Of a stretch of DNA of 64,000 nucleotides, positions 22,740-32,676 are shown piece after piece. The DNA is from Brevibacillus brevis (GTDB lineage Bacteria; Bacillota; Bacilli; Brevibacillales; Brevibacillaceae). Made by a program: the position numbers and the translations under genes. The notes below the pieces were generated by a model, which was not told the DNA's origin, made no database searches, and saw only the letters and a program-made list of their open reading frames with translations. Numbering within the stretch: position 1 is the first letter of the stretch; each line of letters starts with the position of its first letter. The stretch lies in NCBI RefSeq assembly GCF_031583145.1, contig NZ_CP134050.1:4329501-4393500 (forward strand). Direction: 5' to 3'.

Positions 22740-24497
22740 TCACACCCTCTCTTTCACACGCAGCTGCTGCGTGGCAAATTCCCGGTACATCGCGTGGGAT
22801 TCGAACAGCTCGGCATGTACGCCCCTGCCGGTAATCTTCCCTTTTTCCATGAAGAGGATCTGATCTGCATCCACTACGGTAGACAGGCGGTGGGCAATCA
22901 CCAGCGTGGTGCGTCCCTTCATTAAATTGCCGAGCGCCTGCTGGACGATCCATTCGGATTTGCTGTCCAGGCTGGAGGTCGCCTCATCGAGCATGAGAAT
23001 TTGCGGATCCCGCAGAAGCGCCCGGGCGATGCCGATTCGCTGGCGCTGCCCCCCTGACAGCTTGACGCCACGCTCCCCGACCTCGGTGTCGTAGCCATCG
23101 GGAAATTCCTCGATGAACTGGTCGGCGTACGCCATGGCAGCCGCTTTCCTGAGCTCCTCGTCGCTGATCGGGCGGTCCAAGCCGTAGCAGATGTTTTCCC
23201 GAATGGTGCCGGCGATGAGCGGGCTCTCCTGCGACACATACCCGATCTTGCTGCGCCAGGAGGCAAGGGTAAAGTCCTGGATCGGTTCGTCGCCCAGACG
23301 GATGACGCCGCTATTCGGACTGTAGTACCGTTCGATCAGGGAGAACATCGTCGTCTTCCCGCTTCCGCTCGGACCGACGATGGCCGTGACCTTGCCCGGC
23401 TTGATCGTGAAGCTCACGTCGTCGAGGATCGTTTCGCCGCTGTCGTACGCGAAGCTGACATGCTCGACGTGGATCGGCCCGTCGGCTTTTTTCAGCTCCC
23501 GACCTGCTGTGTAGTTTTCTTCCTCTGCACCCAGCGTGTGAATGATTCGTTCGGTCGCTCCCATCGCTTTTTGCAGCTGTGTAAAAAACTGTGTGAACTG
23601 TCCGAGGGGCATCACGATCTGGACGAGATACAGGATGAAGGCCACCAGCTCCCCTGCCGTCAGCGCGCCGCTCGAGACGCGCATTCCCCCGTAGCCCATG
23701 ATGACGACCAGCAGCACCATGATGATGAAGGACATGAGCGGCCCAATCATCGCCTGCACTCTTCCTTCCTTGATTCCGTACCGGAACAGGTTTTCGATGC
23801 CCCGCTTTCCGTTCCGGTACTCCAACGGCTCGGCATTCGACGATTTGACCAGCCTGATTTCCGAAAGCACCTGGTTCATCACCGTGGTAAAGCTCGCCGT
23901 CTCATCCTGCAAGCTTTTGGAGATGCGGTACATTTGCCGTCCGAGCGGAAACAGGATCGAAAACGACAGCGGGACCGCGATCAACATCACCAGCGTCATC
24001 TGCCAGTCGAGGTAGAACAGCGTGACGATCGAACCGATGATCGCGATGATCCCTGTGAAGAAGTTCGACAGATGCTCTGAAATCAGCCCTTTGACGACAC
24101 CGGTGTCATTGGTCATGCGGCTGATCGTGTCGCCCGTCCGGTGATTGTCGTAGTAGGAGACCGGCAAGACGAGTAGCTTCTTCCACAGCCGGTCACGCAG
24201 CGAAGCCACGATGTCCTGGCCGACGTGGTTCAGCAAGTAAATCGACAGCCCGCCGGCGACGGCTTGCGCGATGAAAGCGATCGCCAGCAGCACGATCTGG
24301 CCTTTGCTGATCGAGGATAGGGAAAAGCTGTCGACGAGATCGCGGGTAAACAGCGGAATCACCAGGCTGACTAGAGTGGTCGCGATGCTCAGAAACAGCG
24401 CCACCCCGATTTTCAGTTTGGAAGGTTTCGTTTCCTTTATTAATTGAAAGAACGGTTGCCAGTTTCCCTGGGCTCGTTCCTGTTTGGCTGCATTCAT
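22740..24497 (-). CDS. ABC multidrug exporter, half-transporter (BmrA-like)
   Basis: The 585-residue protein fuses a six-helix type IV exporter domain (residues about 20-325) with a nucleotide-binding domain. The ATPase motifs are Walker [14 protein letters not shown]-loop [11 protein letters not shown], signature [20 protein letters not shown], Walker [13 protein letters not shown] and the H-loop IAHRLSTV. It should homodimerise and expel lipophilic drugs or lipids from the membrane. Length and motifs are close to B. subtilis BmrA. The ATG follows the MFS gene stop by 1 base, with a GAGGAGAG site inside the end of that gene. The two-component genes follow directly. Confidence 0.92.
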   Translation of the reverse strand: MNAAKQERAQGNWQPFFQLIKETKPSKLKIGVALFLSIATTLVSLVIPLFTRDLVDSFSLSSISKGQIVLLAIAFIAQAVAGGLSIYLLNHVGQDIVASLRDRLWKKLLVLPVSYYDNHRTGDTISRMTNDTGVVKGLISEHLSNFFTGIIAIIGSIVTLFYLDWQMTLVMLIAVPLSFSILFPLGRQMYRISKSLQDETASFTTVMNQVLSEIRLVKSSNAEPLEYRNGKRGIENLFRYGIKEGRVQAMIGPLMSFIIMVLLVVIMGYGGMRVSSGALTAGELVAFILYLVQIVMPLGQFTQFFTQLQKAMGATERIIHTLGAEEENYTAGRELKKADGPIHVEHVSFAYDSGETILDDVSFTIKPGKVTAIVGPSGSGKTTMFSLIERYYSPNSGVIRLGDEPIQDFTLASWRSKIGYVSQESPLIAGTIRENICYGLDRPISDEELRKAAAMAYADQFIEEFPDGYDTEVGERGVKLSGGQRQRIGIARALLRDPQILMLDEATSSLDSKSEWIVQQALGNLMKGRTTLVIAHRLSTVVDADQILFMEKGKITGRGVHAELFESHAMYREFATQQLRVKERV

Positions 24498-24498
24498 A

Positions 24499-25905
24499 TC
24501 AATTCTCTCCTCGATTCTTCATGGAATGCGAAATCGGTTCCTGTGCCGTTTGGAGCAATCGGGCTTTCCCTAGTAGGAACGCTCCCACCCATCCAAGGAC
24601 CAGCAGCAGGAGGCCGAGCGTAAAGACGTTCTGCACGCCTCTTTCCAGGCTGGGCTGTATGTGGATCAGCGCCCCCATGATACTGACACCGATGGTAGCG
24701 CCCATGGAGCGGACGAATCCGAAAAGCGAAGTCACAACCCCGCGCTGCCTTCGGTCAACGGCGCTCTGCATGGCGGTACCCAACACCGGCATCAGCGGCC
24801 CCATGCCCAATCCCGCTACGATTAAATACGCGGCAAGCGCCGCCATCGTCACATGGCTGTCGATCTGGCTCAATAGGCCGAAGCCCATCACCACGACGGC
24901 CAAACTCACCCAGACGATCTGCCGGTAAGAGAATCGGTTGAGCAACCGCCCCCCGACGATATTGCCGGCAATCAGGGAGAGCATAAACGGGATCAGCATG
25001 TTTCCCGCCGCGGAAGGGGACAATCCCTTGACGCCCTGCAGAAACAGCGGGACGTACGTGATCGCGCCGAACATGCCCGCACTCATCAAAAACGATACGA
25101 TGCTGGAGCTGGTGATGACGGGATTGCGAAACAAGGACAAGGGCAGGATCGGCTCCTTCACCTTCGTCTCGATCCACAAAAACAGTCCGAGCAACACCCC
25201 GCCCAGCCCGTAAAGTCCAAGCAGCATCCCGTCCGTCTCCCTGCCATTTCCGCTTAGGACGAGGGCGAGCAAGATCGCGATGATCGATCCGCTCAAAGCC
25301 ACTGCTCCCGGCCAGTCGATCGGATGCTTCGTTTCCTCCCGCTTTTCCGCGAGGCCTGCCGTCAAAAATCCGACCGCCGCCAAGCCAAACGGCAAATTGA
25401 CGTAAAAGACCCAGTGCCAGCTAACGTGCTCGGTGAGGTATCCTCCAAGGGCTGGCCCGAGAATGCTCGATACCCCGAAGACTGCCGCAAACAGCCCTTG
25501 AAATTTCCCTCTTCTCTCCGGTGGATACAGATCGCCGACGATCGTCATCGCGATCGGCATGAGCGCGCCTGCCCCCAGGCCCTGTATTCCGCGAAACACG
25601 ATCAGCTGTGCCATGTTTTCGGCCAGCCCGCACAGTGCGGAGCCCGCGAGAAAGAACGTCATGCCTGTAATGTACATCCGTTTTCTTCCGTACAAATCCG
25701 CGAGCTTTCCATAGATGGGCATGCTGGTCGTAGACGTCAGCATGTAAATGGAAAAGACCCAGCTGTAAAGCGATAATCCTCCCAGTTCCTCGACCACTGT
25801 CGGCATGGCTGTGGCTGTAATCGTCTGATCGAGGGATGACAGGAGAATCCCCAAAAGCAAACCGGTCAAAATCAGCCCGGGTTTCCCTTGCTTCCCGTTT
25901 TCCAT
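24499..25905 (-). CDS. MFS drug exporter, DHA2 (EmrB/QacA) family, 14 helices
   Basis: The 468-residue protein starts with helix 1, [20 protein letters not shown], carrying the DHA2 LDxTI motif. It goes on with [14 protein letters not shown] (motif A), [17 protein letters not shown] and [20 protein letters not shown] (motif C). The hydrophobic profile fits 14 helices. It exports cationic or lipophilic drugs by proton antiport. I chose the ATG before ENGKQGK because of an AGAGAGGAAGG site upstream. It is the first of four tightly packed genes (MFS, ABC, response regulator, kinase). Two unrelated exporters with one sensor system suggests a self-contained resistance module. Confidence 0.9.
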   Translation of the reverse strand: MENGKQGKPGLILTGLLLGILLSSLDQTITATAMPTVVEELGGLSLYSWVFSIYMLTSTTSMPIYGKLADLYGRKRMYITGMTFFLAGSALCGLAENMAQLIVFRGIQGLGAGALMPIAMTIVGDLYPPERRGKFQGLFAAVFGVSSILGPALGGYLTEHVSWHWVFYVNLPFGLAAVGFLTAGLAEKREETKHPIDWPGAVALSGSIIAILLALVLSGNGRETDGMLLGLYGLGGVLLGLFLWIETKVKEPILPLSLFRNPVITSSSIVSFLMSAGMFGAITYVPLFLQGVKGLSPSAAGNMLIPFMLSLIAGNIVGGRLLNRFSYRQIVWVSLAVVVMGFGLLSQIDSHVTMAALAAYLIVAGLGMGPLMPVLGTAMQSAVDRRQRGVVTSLFGFVRSMGATIGVSIMGALIHIQPSLERGVQNVFTLGLLLLVLGWVGAFLLGKARLLQTAQEPISHSMKNRGEN

Positions 25906-26095
25906 CCTTCCTCTCTCCTTTGTCAAGGTTGACGTGTTCCTTCTTTGCAAGAGAAAAGATACCGCATGAATGTAAACGGAATATAAACGGGATAATACGG
26001 GAGGTTAGGTACATTCCAGTTCGACCGCTCTTTTTCTCCGATGATTTTTGTATAGAAATGATGAATTTGGGGTAGATGGCGGGAAACAAATCGAG

Positions 26096-26101
26096 TATAA
26101 T
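26096..26101 (+). promoter_or_regulatory. -10 box of the aconitase promoter
   Basis: This is a perfect TATAAT with a weak -35 candidate (TAGATG) 17 bases upstream. The start point would be near 26,108. Confidence 0.55.
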
Positions 26102-26128
26102 AGGTTCGTAATGAAGAAACGAAACTGC

Positions 26129-26145
26129 GTTTCACCAGATGAAAC
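26129..26145. promoter_or_regulatory. 17-bp palindrome between aconitase promoter and start codon
   Basis: GTTTCACCAGATGAAAC is nearly symmetric and differs by one base from the palindrome before the IclR gene at 36030-36046. It lies just downstream of the likely transcription start, a place where a bound repressor would block elongation. Confidence 0.6.
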
Positions 26146-26174
26146 CCCATGAATCTTTAGGGAGGTCGTATACA

Positions 26175-28904
26175 TTGGCTAAACAAGATGCTTACAAAGT
26201 AAAATCCTCCTTGCAAGTAGGCGACAAGTCTTTTGCGTACTATCGCCTGCAAGGGTTGGAAGAACAAGGAATTGGAGAAGTTTCCAAGCTGCCGTTCTCC
26301 ATTAAAGTACTGCTTGAAGCAGCGGTTCGTCAATTTGATGGCCGCGCCATCACCAAAGAACACGTACAACAACTGGCCACCTGGACAAAAGGCCGCGACG
26401 CAAACAAAGAAGTACCGCTTGCGCCTGCACGCATCGTGCTGCAAGACTTCACCGGTGTACCTGCCGTTGTAGACTTGGCTGCTATGCGCATCGCTATGAA
26501 ACGCGCCGGTGGAGATCCAAAACGAATCAACCCGCTCGTTCCGGTTGACCTCGTTATCGACCACTCCGTCATGGTTGACGATTTCGGAAACCCTGCGGCA
26601 CTCGAAAACAACATGAAGCTGGAATTCGAACGCAACGCTGAGCGCTATCGTTTCCTGCGTTGGGCGCAAACTGCGTTTGACAACTTCCGTGCCGTACCTC
26701 CAGCAACCGGGATCGTTCACCAAGTAAACCTGGAGTATCTGGCTACTGTCATCGCTACCCGTGAAGTAGACGGCGAACTGGTCGCGTTCCCTGACTCTCT
26801 CGTAGGTACCGACTCCCACACCACCATGATCAACGGTCTTGGCGTACTGGGCTGGGGCGTTGGCGGTATCGAGGCAGAAGCAGGAATGCTCGGTCAACCG
26901 CTGTATTTCGTAACACCGGAAGTCGTTGGTTTCAAACTGACTGGTACGCTGAGTGCCGGCGCAACTGCAACCGACCTGGCTCTGACTGTTACGCAAATGC
27001 TGCGTAAAAAAGGCGTGGTAGGTAAATTCGTGGAATTCTACGGACCTGGCCTGTCCAACATCTCGCTGGCTGACCGCGCTACCGTAGCAAACATGGCACC
27101 TGAATACGGCGCTACGATGGGCTTCTTCCCAGTAGACGCTGAAACGCTGAACTACCTGCGTCAAACCGGTCGCGAAGAAGATCTGATCTCCCTGGTAGAA
27201 ACTTACACCAAAGCTCAAGGTCTCTTCCGTACTGACGATACGCCAGACCCGGTATTCTCCGAAACCTTGGAACTGGATCTGTCCACCGTCGTACCAAGCC
27301 TTGCTGGTCCAAAACGCCCGCAAGACCGCGTAGAACTGACTGCGATGAAGGAATCCTTCAACAACAGCCTGCGCACACCGATCGACAAAGGCGGCTTCGG
27401 TCTCTCCGAAGAGAAAATCGCAGCTTCCGCACCGGTTACTTATGCAAACGGTGAAACAGCTACACTCAAAACAGGTTCTGTCGTTATCGCAGCGATCACT
27501 TCCTGTACCAATACATCGAACCCAAGCGTAATGCTGGGCGCTGGTCTCCTGGCGAAAAAAGCAGTGGAAAAAGGCTTGAAAAAACCGCCATTCGTGAAGA
27601 GCTCCCTGGCTCCAGGATCCCGTGTCGTTACGCAATACCTGAAAGACGCTGGTCTGATCGACTCTTTGGACGCTATCGGCTTCAACGTCGTCGGTTACGG
27701 TTGCACCACTTGCATCGGTAACTCCGGTCCATTGCCAGAGGAAACCAGCAAAGCAATCGCGGACGAAGATCTGACTGTAGCAGCTGTACTGTCCGGTAAC
27801 CGCAACTTCGAAGGACGCATCCACGCACAGGTAAAAGCGAACTACCTCGCTTCTCCTCCGCTCGTTATTGCATACGCACTGGCGGGTACTGTGGATATCG
27901 ACCTGACTACCGAGCCGATCGGTACTGGCAAAGACGGTCAACCGGTATTCTTGAAAGACATCTGGCCAACTCCGCAAGAAATCGCAGCAGCGATGGACAA
28001 AGCGATGAACCCTGCTCTGTTCCGTGCCGAGTACGGCCAAGTGTTTACCCAAAACGAAGCTTGGAACCAAATCGACGTTCCAACTGGCGATCTGTACGAG
28101 TGGGATGAAAAATCCACGTACATCCAAGAACCGCCATTCTTCAAAAACCTGACTGGCGACATTGGTCACATCGAAGACGTCCTGGCAGCGAAAGCAATCG
28201 CTCTGTTCGGTGACTCCGTAACAACCGACCACATCTCCCCAGCAGGTAACATCTCGCCGACCAGCCCTGCAGGCAAATACCTGCAAGAAAACGGCGTAGA
28301 ACGCAAAGACTTCAACTCTTACGGCGCTCGTCGCGGTAGCCACGACGTCATGATGCGTGGTACGTTCGCAAACATCCGCATCCGCAACCAAGTGGCTCCA
28401 GGCACTGAGGGCGGCGTAACCAAGTACTTGCCAACTGGCGAAGTTATGTCCATCTACGATGCTTCCATGAAGTATCAAGCAGACGGCACTCCACTCGTCG
28501 TGCTGGCTGGTAAAGAGTACGGTACCGGTTCTTCCCGTGACTGGGCAGCCAAAGGTACGTTCCTCCTGGGCATCAAAGCGGTTATCGCCGAGAGCTTCGA
28601 GCGTATCCACCGTGCAAACCTGGTAGGTATGGGCGTTCTGCCTCTGCAATTCGCAGACGGAAACAGCTGGAAGTCTCTGGGCATCGATGGAACAGAATCC
28701 TTCAGCATCCAAGGTCTCTCGGACGATGTTCAACCTGGCCAACGCGTGAAAGTGACCGCTACCCGCGTAGACGGCAGCACCTTCGACTTCGATGTCATCG
28801 TGCGTCTGGACTCCATGGTAGACGTCGACTACTATCGCAACGGCGGTATCCTGCAAACGGTTCTGCGCCAGCTGCTGGATGAAGGCAAACCAGTTAACGC
28901 ATAA
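26175..28904 (+). CDS. acnA: Aconitate hydratase A (aconitase)
   Basis: The 909-residue protein has the AcnA/CitB signatures. They are [15 protein letters not shown] near residue 90, [24 protein letters not shown] near 205, the iron-sulfur ligand segments [11 protein letters not shown] (near 437) and [14 protein letters not shown] (near 505), and the swivel-domain motifs [13 protein letters not shown] and [13 protein letters not shown]. The enzyme interconverts citrate and isocitrate in the TCA cycle; in B. subtilis it also binds RNA when iron is short. The start is a TTG with GGAGGT 8 bases upstream and gives exactly the length of B. subtilis CitB. Codon use is strongly biased, as in highly expressed genes. 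Confidence 0.96.
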   Translation: MAKQDAYKVKSSLQVGDKSFAYYRLQGLEEQGIGEVSKLPFSIKVLLEAAVRQFDGRAITKEHVQQLATWTKGRDANKEVPLAPARIVLQDFTGVPAVVDLAAMRIAMKRAGGDPKRINPLVPVDLVIDHSVMVDDFGNPAALENNMKLEFERNAERYRFLRWAQTAFDNFRAVPPATGIVHQVNLEYLATVIATREVDGELVAFPDSLVGTDSHTTMINGLGVLGWGVGGIEAEAGMLGQPLYFVTPEVVGFKLTGTLSAGATATDLALTVTQMLRKKGVVGKFVEFYGPGLSNISLADRATVANMAPEYGATMGFFPVDAETLNYLRQTGREEDLISLVETYTKAQGLFRTDDTPDPVFSETLELDLSTVVPSLAGPKRPQDRVELTAMKESFNNSLRTPIDKGGFGLSEEKIAASAPVTYANGETATLKTGSVVIAAITSCTNTSNPSVMLGAGLLAKKAVEKGLKKPPFVKSSLAPGSRVVTQYLKDAGLIDSLDAIGFNVVGYGCTTCIGNSGPLPEETSKAIADEDLTVAAVLSGNRNFEGRIHAQVKANYLASPPLVIAYALAGTVDIDLTTEPIGTGKDGQPVFLKDIWPTPQEIAAAMDKAMNPALFRAEYGQVFTQNEAWNQIDVPTGDLYEWDEKSTYIQEPPFFKNLTGDIGHIEDVLAAKAIALFGDSVTTDHISPAGNISPTSPAGKYLQENGVERKDFNSYGARRGSHDVMMRGTFANIRIRNQVAPGTEGGVTKYLPTGEVMSIYDASMKYQADGTPLVVLAGKEYGTGSSRDWAAKGTFLLGIKAVIAESFERIHRANLVGMGVLPLQFADGNSWKSLGIDGTESFSIQGLSDDVQPGQRVKVTATRVDGSTFDFDVIVRLDSMVDVDYYRNGGILQTVLRQLLDEGKPVNA

Positions 28905-28941
28905 ATGATTCACTAAAATACGTTCGCTACAGCACCCACCC

Positions 28942-28984
28942 AAAAAAGAGGCAGCCATCGAGCAATCGATGAGCTGCCTCTTTG
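28942..28984. terminator. Bidirectional terminator after acnA
   Basis: AAAGAGGCAGC pairs with GCTGCCTCTTT, and an inner ATCGA/TCGAT pair is also present. Confidence 0.85.
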
Positions 28985-29021
28985 CGTTGCCGTTTTGGTT
29001 ATTTTCCATTCGGTCTGGCCG

Positions 29022-29963
29022 TCATTTCCCTGCCAGCTCTGCTGCCGCCTGTTTTCTCCTGCTCCACTGCTGCTCGATCAAACCGGATGCAAGCGTGACG
29101 CCGGCAAATACGAGCAAACCTCCCCACACTTGCGCCTGCGTGATGCTCTCGCCCATGATGACGCTGATCATCGCCGTGAACACCGGGATCAGATTCAAGG
29201 TGATGCCGGCCTTGCTGGCCCCGACAGCACGTACGGAGACATTCCAAAACACGAACGAGCAGATGGACGGAAACAGCACGATATAGAGAATGCCCGCGAT
29301 CGCCATTGGGCTGATTGCTGAGAAATCGACTCCTTCCGCGATGGCAAAGGGCAGCATCATCGCGGTTCCCAAAATCGTCGATGCCGCGGTGGCCGTTACG
29401 GGAGGCACCCCCTTCAACCGCTTGCCTGTGATGGAATACAGTGACCAAACCAGCACACAGCCCAGGACCAGCAGATCTCCCTGATTGTAATCCGTCTGAA
29501 ACACGTGCGCGATCTTTCCCCGGGTCAAGATCACCAGCACTCCCAAGAGTGACAGCGCGAATCCGGCTGCCTGTACGCGCGACACCCGTTCCCGCAGGAG
29601 CAATACGGAAAAGAGCACGATGACCCCCGGGTTGAGGGCCGTCACCAGGGCCGCGTTGGTGGCGGACGTATGCTGGAGCGACGTATACAGCAAAACGTTA
29701 AAGCCGATTACTCCGAGCAGGCCCATCAGCGAGAGCGGCAGCCATGCCCTCGCCGCCTGCTTCCAATCCGGCTTTTCCAAAAGCTGCGCGAGCGGAATCA
29801 AGATGACAAGCGCGAGAACCCATCGCGAGAACGTCAGCCAAAGAGGGCTCAGCTCCGAGACGACGTACTTGCCAAACACGTAATTGCCTGCCCAAAAAAG
29901 ATTGCAAAACACCAATAACCCCCATGCCCGGTACGTCCCCACACCATCCACTCCTCCATTCAT
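29022..29963 (-). CDS. EamA-family (DMT) transporter
   Basis: The 313-residue protein has ten predicted helices in two EamA repeats. The first begins LLVFCNLFWAGNYVFGKYVV and ends ALNPGVIVLFSVLLLRERVS. The second begins near residue 165 with LVLGCVLVWSLYSITGKRLK and ends with FTAMISVIMGESIT. It is a second, only distantly similar member of the family in this window. It probably exports a metabolite; the substrate is unknown. It converges on acnA and uses the shared terminator. The upstream gene is divergent. Confidence 0.88.
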   Translation of the reverse strand: MNGGVDGVGTYRAWGLLVFCNLFWAGNYVFGKYVVSELSPLWLTFSRWVLALVILIPLAQLLEKPDWKQAARAWLPLSLMGLLGVIGFNVLLYTSLQHTSATNAALVTALNPGVIVLFSVLLLRERVSRVQAAGFALSLLGVLVILTRGKIAHVFQTDYNQGDLLVLGCVLVWSLYSITGKRLKGVPPVTATAASTILGTAMMLPFAIAEGVDFSAISPMAIAGILYIVLFPSICSFVFWNVSVRAVGASKAGITLNLIPVFTAMISVIMGESITQAQVWGGLLVFAGVTLASGLIEQQWSRRKQAAAELAGK

Positions 29964-30092
29964 GTCTCTCTTTTTTCGTTGTATCTTTCAGTATCATGGC
30001 TCGCTCCCGTTTTTTCAATATTGGAGCTTTATTTTCGGCGCATGACTTCCCCTCGTCCTAGACACCCTTACCATATGAAGGGGGAATCTCGC

Positions 30093-30422
30093 ATGACTTC
30101 ATCCAACGAAAAAGACTTTGCGCGAATTTACGAAGAGTACAAGGCGAACGGCGAGCAGCAGGCCATTCTGGAAAACGGCGGCGAAGCACAGTCGATCCCG
30201 GGCAAGGAGCAGATCGTGGCTGTCCGCAAAAACGACGATGGCGATCTGATCGCATTCAAGACGGATACGGGCCGGGAGCTGGACTACATCACTGCCCTGA
30301 GCGAAGCGAAGGCCGGCAAGCTCGCCCACGTCGACGTCTTCCACAAATACGGCCGCGATATTTTGCGCAGCGAGCCAGACGGAATCAAGGAAAACAACCT
30401 GGACAACCTGCCGCCGTTCTGA
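30093..30422 (+). CDS. DUF3892 domain protein
   Basis: The 109-residue soluble protein has a DUF3892 core: EQIVAVRKNDDGDLIAFKTD, then GRELDYITALSEAKAGKL, HVDVFHKYGRDILRSEPDG and NNLDNLPPF at the end. DUF3892 proteins are small, widespread in Bacillales and have no assigned function. I chose the ATG before TSSNEKD because AAGGGGGA lies 6 bases upstream; longer starts give unconserved sequence. It is a single gene ending at a bidirectional terminator. Confidence 0.85.
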   Translation: MTSSNEKDFARIYEEYKANGEQQAILENGGEAQSIPGKEQIVAVRKNDDGDLIAFKTDTGRELDYITALSEAKAGKLAHVDVFHKYGRDILRSEPDGIKENNLDNLPPF

Positions 30423-30435
30423 ATTGCACCGTACA

Positions 30436-30473
30436 AAGAAGAGGTCCCCGTTCTTATTCGGTAGACCTCTTTT
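30436..30473. terminator. Bidirectional terminator between DUF3892 and methyltransferase genes
   Basis: AAGAGGTC pairs with GACCTCTT, with A- and T-runs on the outside. Confidence 0.82.
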
Positions 30474-31212
30474 GGCTTGCAGGCTTCTCTGCTGACAAAA
30501 TCAACATCATCGGCCTGCGCAGCTCCTCTTTCATCCGAACGTCTTGCTGCATCATTTCCTTCGGAGGCTTCGGCTCCCTCACGGCTTTGATGACGAAACC
30601 CGCCTCGATGACATCGTTCATGTACGTGGCGATGGTACGGTGGTATTTGATCACATTTTCATCCAGAAACGAGGTCACCCGCACACCTTCCGACTGATAA
30701 TCGTCGACAGGCCAGTGCAGGCGCTCCCCGTTTGGCCCGTAGCACCAGTCCTGCTCGGCTCTGGATGTGAAGATCGGGTGTTCGACGGAAAACAGGAAGG
30801 TTCCGCCTTGCTTCAAGCAGTCATACACCTTTTGGCACAGCGCCCCGAACGCTTCGACATAGTGGAGGGCAAGCGAGCTTAGGACCACGTCAAACTCCCC
30901 GTCCGCAAAGGCGATGTCCTCGATTGCCATCTGCACGTACGCAATGGCAGGGTCATTCGTCTGCTCCCGCGCTTTTTGCAGCATCTTTTCCGAAAGATCG
31001 ACTCCGACCACCGAGCTCGCCTGCTGCTCTCTGGCATACCGGCAATGCCACCCATACCCGCATCCCAAATCAAGCACGCGCTTGCTTCGCAAATCCGGCA
31101 GCAATGACCGGAGTTCCTGCCACTCTCCCGCGGCCTCCAGCCCTCTGATCGACCGCGGCATCTGCTGGTACGCCAAAAAGAAGGACTCGTCGTCGTACTT
31201 GTTTTGTTTCAT
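30454..31212 (-). CDS. Class I SAM-dependent methyltransferase
   Basis: The 252-residue protein has the Rossmann-type methyltransferase motifs: motif I VLDLGCGYGWHCRYA near residue 50, the acidic loop VVGVDLSEKMLQKA, AYVQMAIEDIAFADGEFDVVLSSLALHY near 105, and the GGTFLFSVEHPIF strand near 145. The last motif is seen in UbiE/Smt3-like small-molecule methylases. The substrate is unknown. Its ATG overlaps the stop of the MBL-hydrolase gene (ATGA), so the two are translated together. Confidence 0.88.
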   Translation of the reverse strand: MKQNKYDDESFFLAYQQMPRSIRGLEAAGEWQELRSLLPDLRSKRVLDLGCGYGWHCRYAREQQASSVVGVDLSEKMLQKAREQTNDPAIAYVQMAIEDIAFADGEFDVVLSSLALHYVEAFGALCQKVYDCLKQGGTFLFSVEHPIFTSRAEQDWCYGPNGERLHWPVDDYQSEGVRVTSFLDENVIKYHRTIATYMNDVIEAGFVIKAVREPKPPKEMMQQDVRMKEELRRPMMLILSAEKPASQKRSTE

Positions 31213-31964
31213 CGCGCTTCACCAGACCTTTCCTGGTAGGAATCGATCAGCCGACACAGCTCCTTCTGCACATCCCCGCGAAACCAGCCGCCGTGGTAGC
31301 AGACGATTTGCTCGATGTCATAGGCGAGCAAGCGTTGGACGGAGCGGACCGCCTCCTTTAGATCCAACGCAAAGTGGGGATTGGCAATGTCGAGCTGCCC
31401 GTTCTCGTAGACGACCGCATCTCCCGCGATAAGGGTCTTGCTGCCGGGAAGATACAGGGAGATATGGCCCGGCATATGTCCGGGAGTGTGTACGACCTCA
31501 ATCCCGCCGCACCAGGGAAGCTTTTCGCCATGGGAAACGATCTGGTCGACGACCGCCGGCTCGACAGATGCGAGCGACCGGATGAATTGCTCGGCCCCCG
31601 GTTTCAGCTCATCCGGCAGGTCTGCCAATGTCGATTCGGCCTGCTGGAGCCGCAATGACCTTTTGATCCCTTGTACGTACGGGACTTCCCGCTCATGAGC
31701 GATGACGGCGATATGCGGATACGCCTCCTTCAGCGCTGCCAATGAACCGATATGGTCGAGATCGTGGTGAGTCACGATCAGCTTGGTGATCGAGCCGAGC
31801 GAGAGACCGTATCGTCCGGCCGCCGCTTCAAGCTTTTCCATACTGTCAGGATATCCGCAGTCCACCAGAACCACATCGCGCTCATCCTGCAAGAGGACGG
31901 GAGCTATCGATTGTCTTTGCCCTCCGTTTTCGATCTCGATGGTAAGAAGATGCAAGTCGCTCAT
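31209..31964 (-). CDS. MBL-fold metallo-hydrolase
   Basis: The 251-residue protein has the metallo-beta-lactamase fold motifs: DVVLVDCGYP near residue 30, the metal site VTHHDLDHIGS near 65, HTPGHMPGHISLYLPGSKTLIAGDAV near 170, and a C-terminal His in IVCYHGGWF. These residues bind two zinc or iron ions in hydrolases such as glyoxalase-II-like and lactonase enzymes. I chose the ATG before SDLHLLT because AGGAGG lies 9 bases upstream. It is the first gene of a two-gene unit with the overlapping methyltransferase. The substrate is unknown. Confidence 0.88.
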   Translation of the reverse strand: MSDLHLLTIEIENGGQRQSIAPVLLQDERDVVLVDCGYPDSMEKLEAAAGRYGLSLGSITKLIVTHHDLDHIGSLAALKEAYPHIAVIAHEREVPYVQGIKRSLRLQQAESTLADLPDELKPGAEQFIRSLASVEPAVVDQIVSHGEKLPWCGGIEVVHTPGHMPGHISLYLPGSKTLIAGDAVVYENGQLDIANPHFALDLKEAVRSVQRLLAYDIEQIVCYHGGWFRGDVQKELCRLIDSYQERSGEAR

Positions 31965-32047
31965 AAATAAGTACCTCCTCATTCCTCGCCCTATCCATAA
32001 GGGTACGACAAGGAACGAGGGGAAGAAAGTTCGACCCTGTTACAGAC

Positions 32048-32326
32048 TCAAAGTTGTACGTTCCGGCTCTCCCGGATGATCCTGCGGATGCTGTGCTCGG
32101 TCAGATGATAGCGCAAGGCGAGAGCTTTGACAGCCGCTCCGGCGCGGTGCGCTTCCACGATCGCCTCGTTTCTCTTCCGCATCACCCGCCTGGAATCGGT
32201 GCACTCGCCCCAGCTCTTTTTGTTCTCTTCCCGAATCGGGATGTACAAGTAGCAGCCTTGGGTATACTCCTGAATGCTGCGAAGCAATTCCTTCGGCAAT
32301 AGTTTTTCCGCGTTTCCGTATTTCAT
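32048..32326 (-). CDS. CD3324-family helix-turn-helix protein
   Basis: The 92-residue protein fits the CD3324 family: MKYGNAEKLLPKELLRSIQE, then YIPIREENKKSWGE, SRRVMRKRNEAIVEAHRAGA and a C-terminal helix-turn-helix-like end, ALALRYHLTEHSIRRII. Members are small presumed DNA-binding proteins of Firmicutes without a known role. A GGGAG site lies about 8 bases before the ATG. Its leader contains an unusual set of overlapping inverted repeats. Confidence 0.8.
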   Translation of the reverse strand: MKYGNAEKLLPKELLRSIQEYTQGCYLYIPIREENKKSWGECTDSRRVMRKRNEAIVEAHRAGAAVKALALRYHLTEHSIRRIIRESRNVQL

Positions 32327-32367
32327 GGCACTTTGCTCCCATCTATATCATGTTTTTCGATATAGAG

Positions 32368-32440
32368 AAGCAAAGAGTTCCCGCTTGCGTCACTTGGCAG
32401 GCTCTAAACAAAGAACGTGTGGAACTCTTTGCTTAGAGCC
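32368..32440. repeat. Mutually exclusive inverted repeats in the CD3324 leader
   Basis: In the leftward transcript the segment from 32440 to 32421 (GGCTCTAAGCAAAGAGTTCC) can pair with 32414-32400 (TCTTTGTTTAGAGCC, 15 bp, one G-U). It can also pair with 32381-32368 (GGAACTCTTTGCTT, 14 bp). The nine bases AAGCAAAGA are shared, so both stems cannot form fully at once. Confidence 0.65.
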
Positions 32441-32626
32441 GCATGCGGCAACGCGTACCAGCCGTGTGACCATCCAACCATCACCTCCGTGCAGCGTTTC
32501 TGCTCACAGTGTACACCGACGTCCCACTTGGCTGCCAGGATTGTTTTTGCCTAAAAATCTTCCTAGGGAGGTTGCTCATGCTGAATCAGGATGTAAATCA
32601 GCGACGTTATCCTTTGTGCTTCCGTA

Positions 32627-32660
32627 AAAAAAAGCAGCCACTCAGGACTGCCGTTTTGTT
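32627..32660 (-). terminator. Probable terminator of the DUF4188 gene
   Basis: On the minus strand a GCAGTCC/TGGCTGC stem is followed by a run of T. Confidence 0.5.
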
Positions 32661-32676
32661 TGCCATCGTTTTCTTA

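Larger units (their letters stand above)
32327..32676. other. Intergenic region with interleaved inverted repeats
   Basis: No convincing gene is seen. The left half holds three nested or competing inverted repeats: an 8-bp hairpin (TCTATATC/GATATAGA), a 14-bp pair and a 15-bp pair (listed separately). A perfect GCCGCATGCGGC palindrome is at 32439-32450. The right half holds a short rightward frame (about 32,578 on) with one hydrophobic stretch that overlaps the next gene. I do not call it. Confidence 0.5.

Noticed and set aside
26157-29009. Very long minus-strand open frame (about 950 codons) opposite acnA
   Set aside because: It is the mirror of a strongly codon-biased, highly expressed gene. 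The product is rich in Cys, Ser and Val with no motif, it has no ribosome site, and acnA itself is certain.
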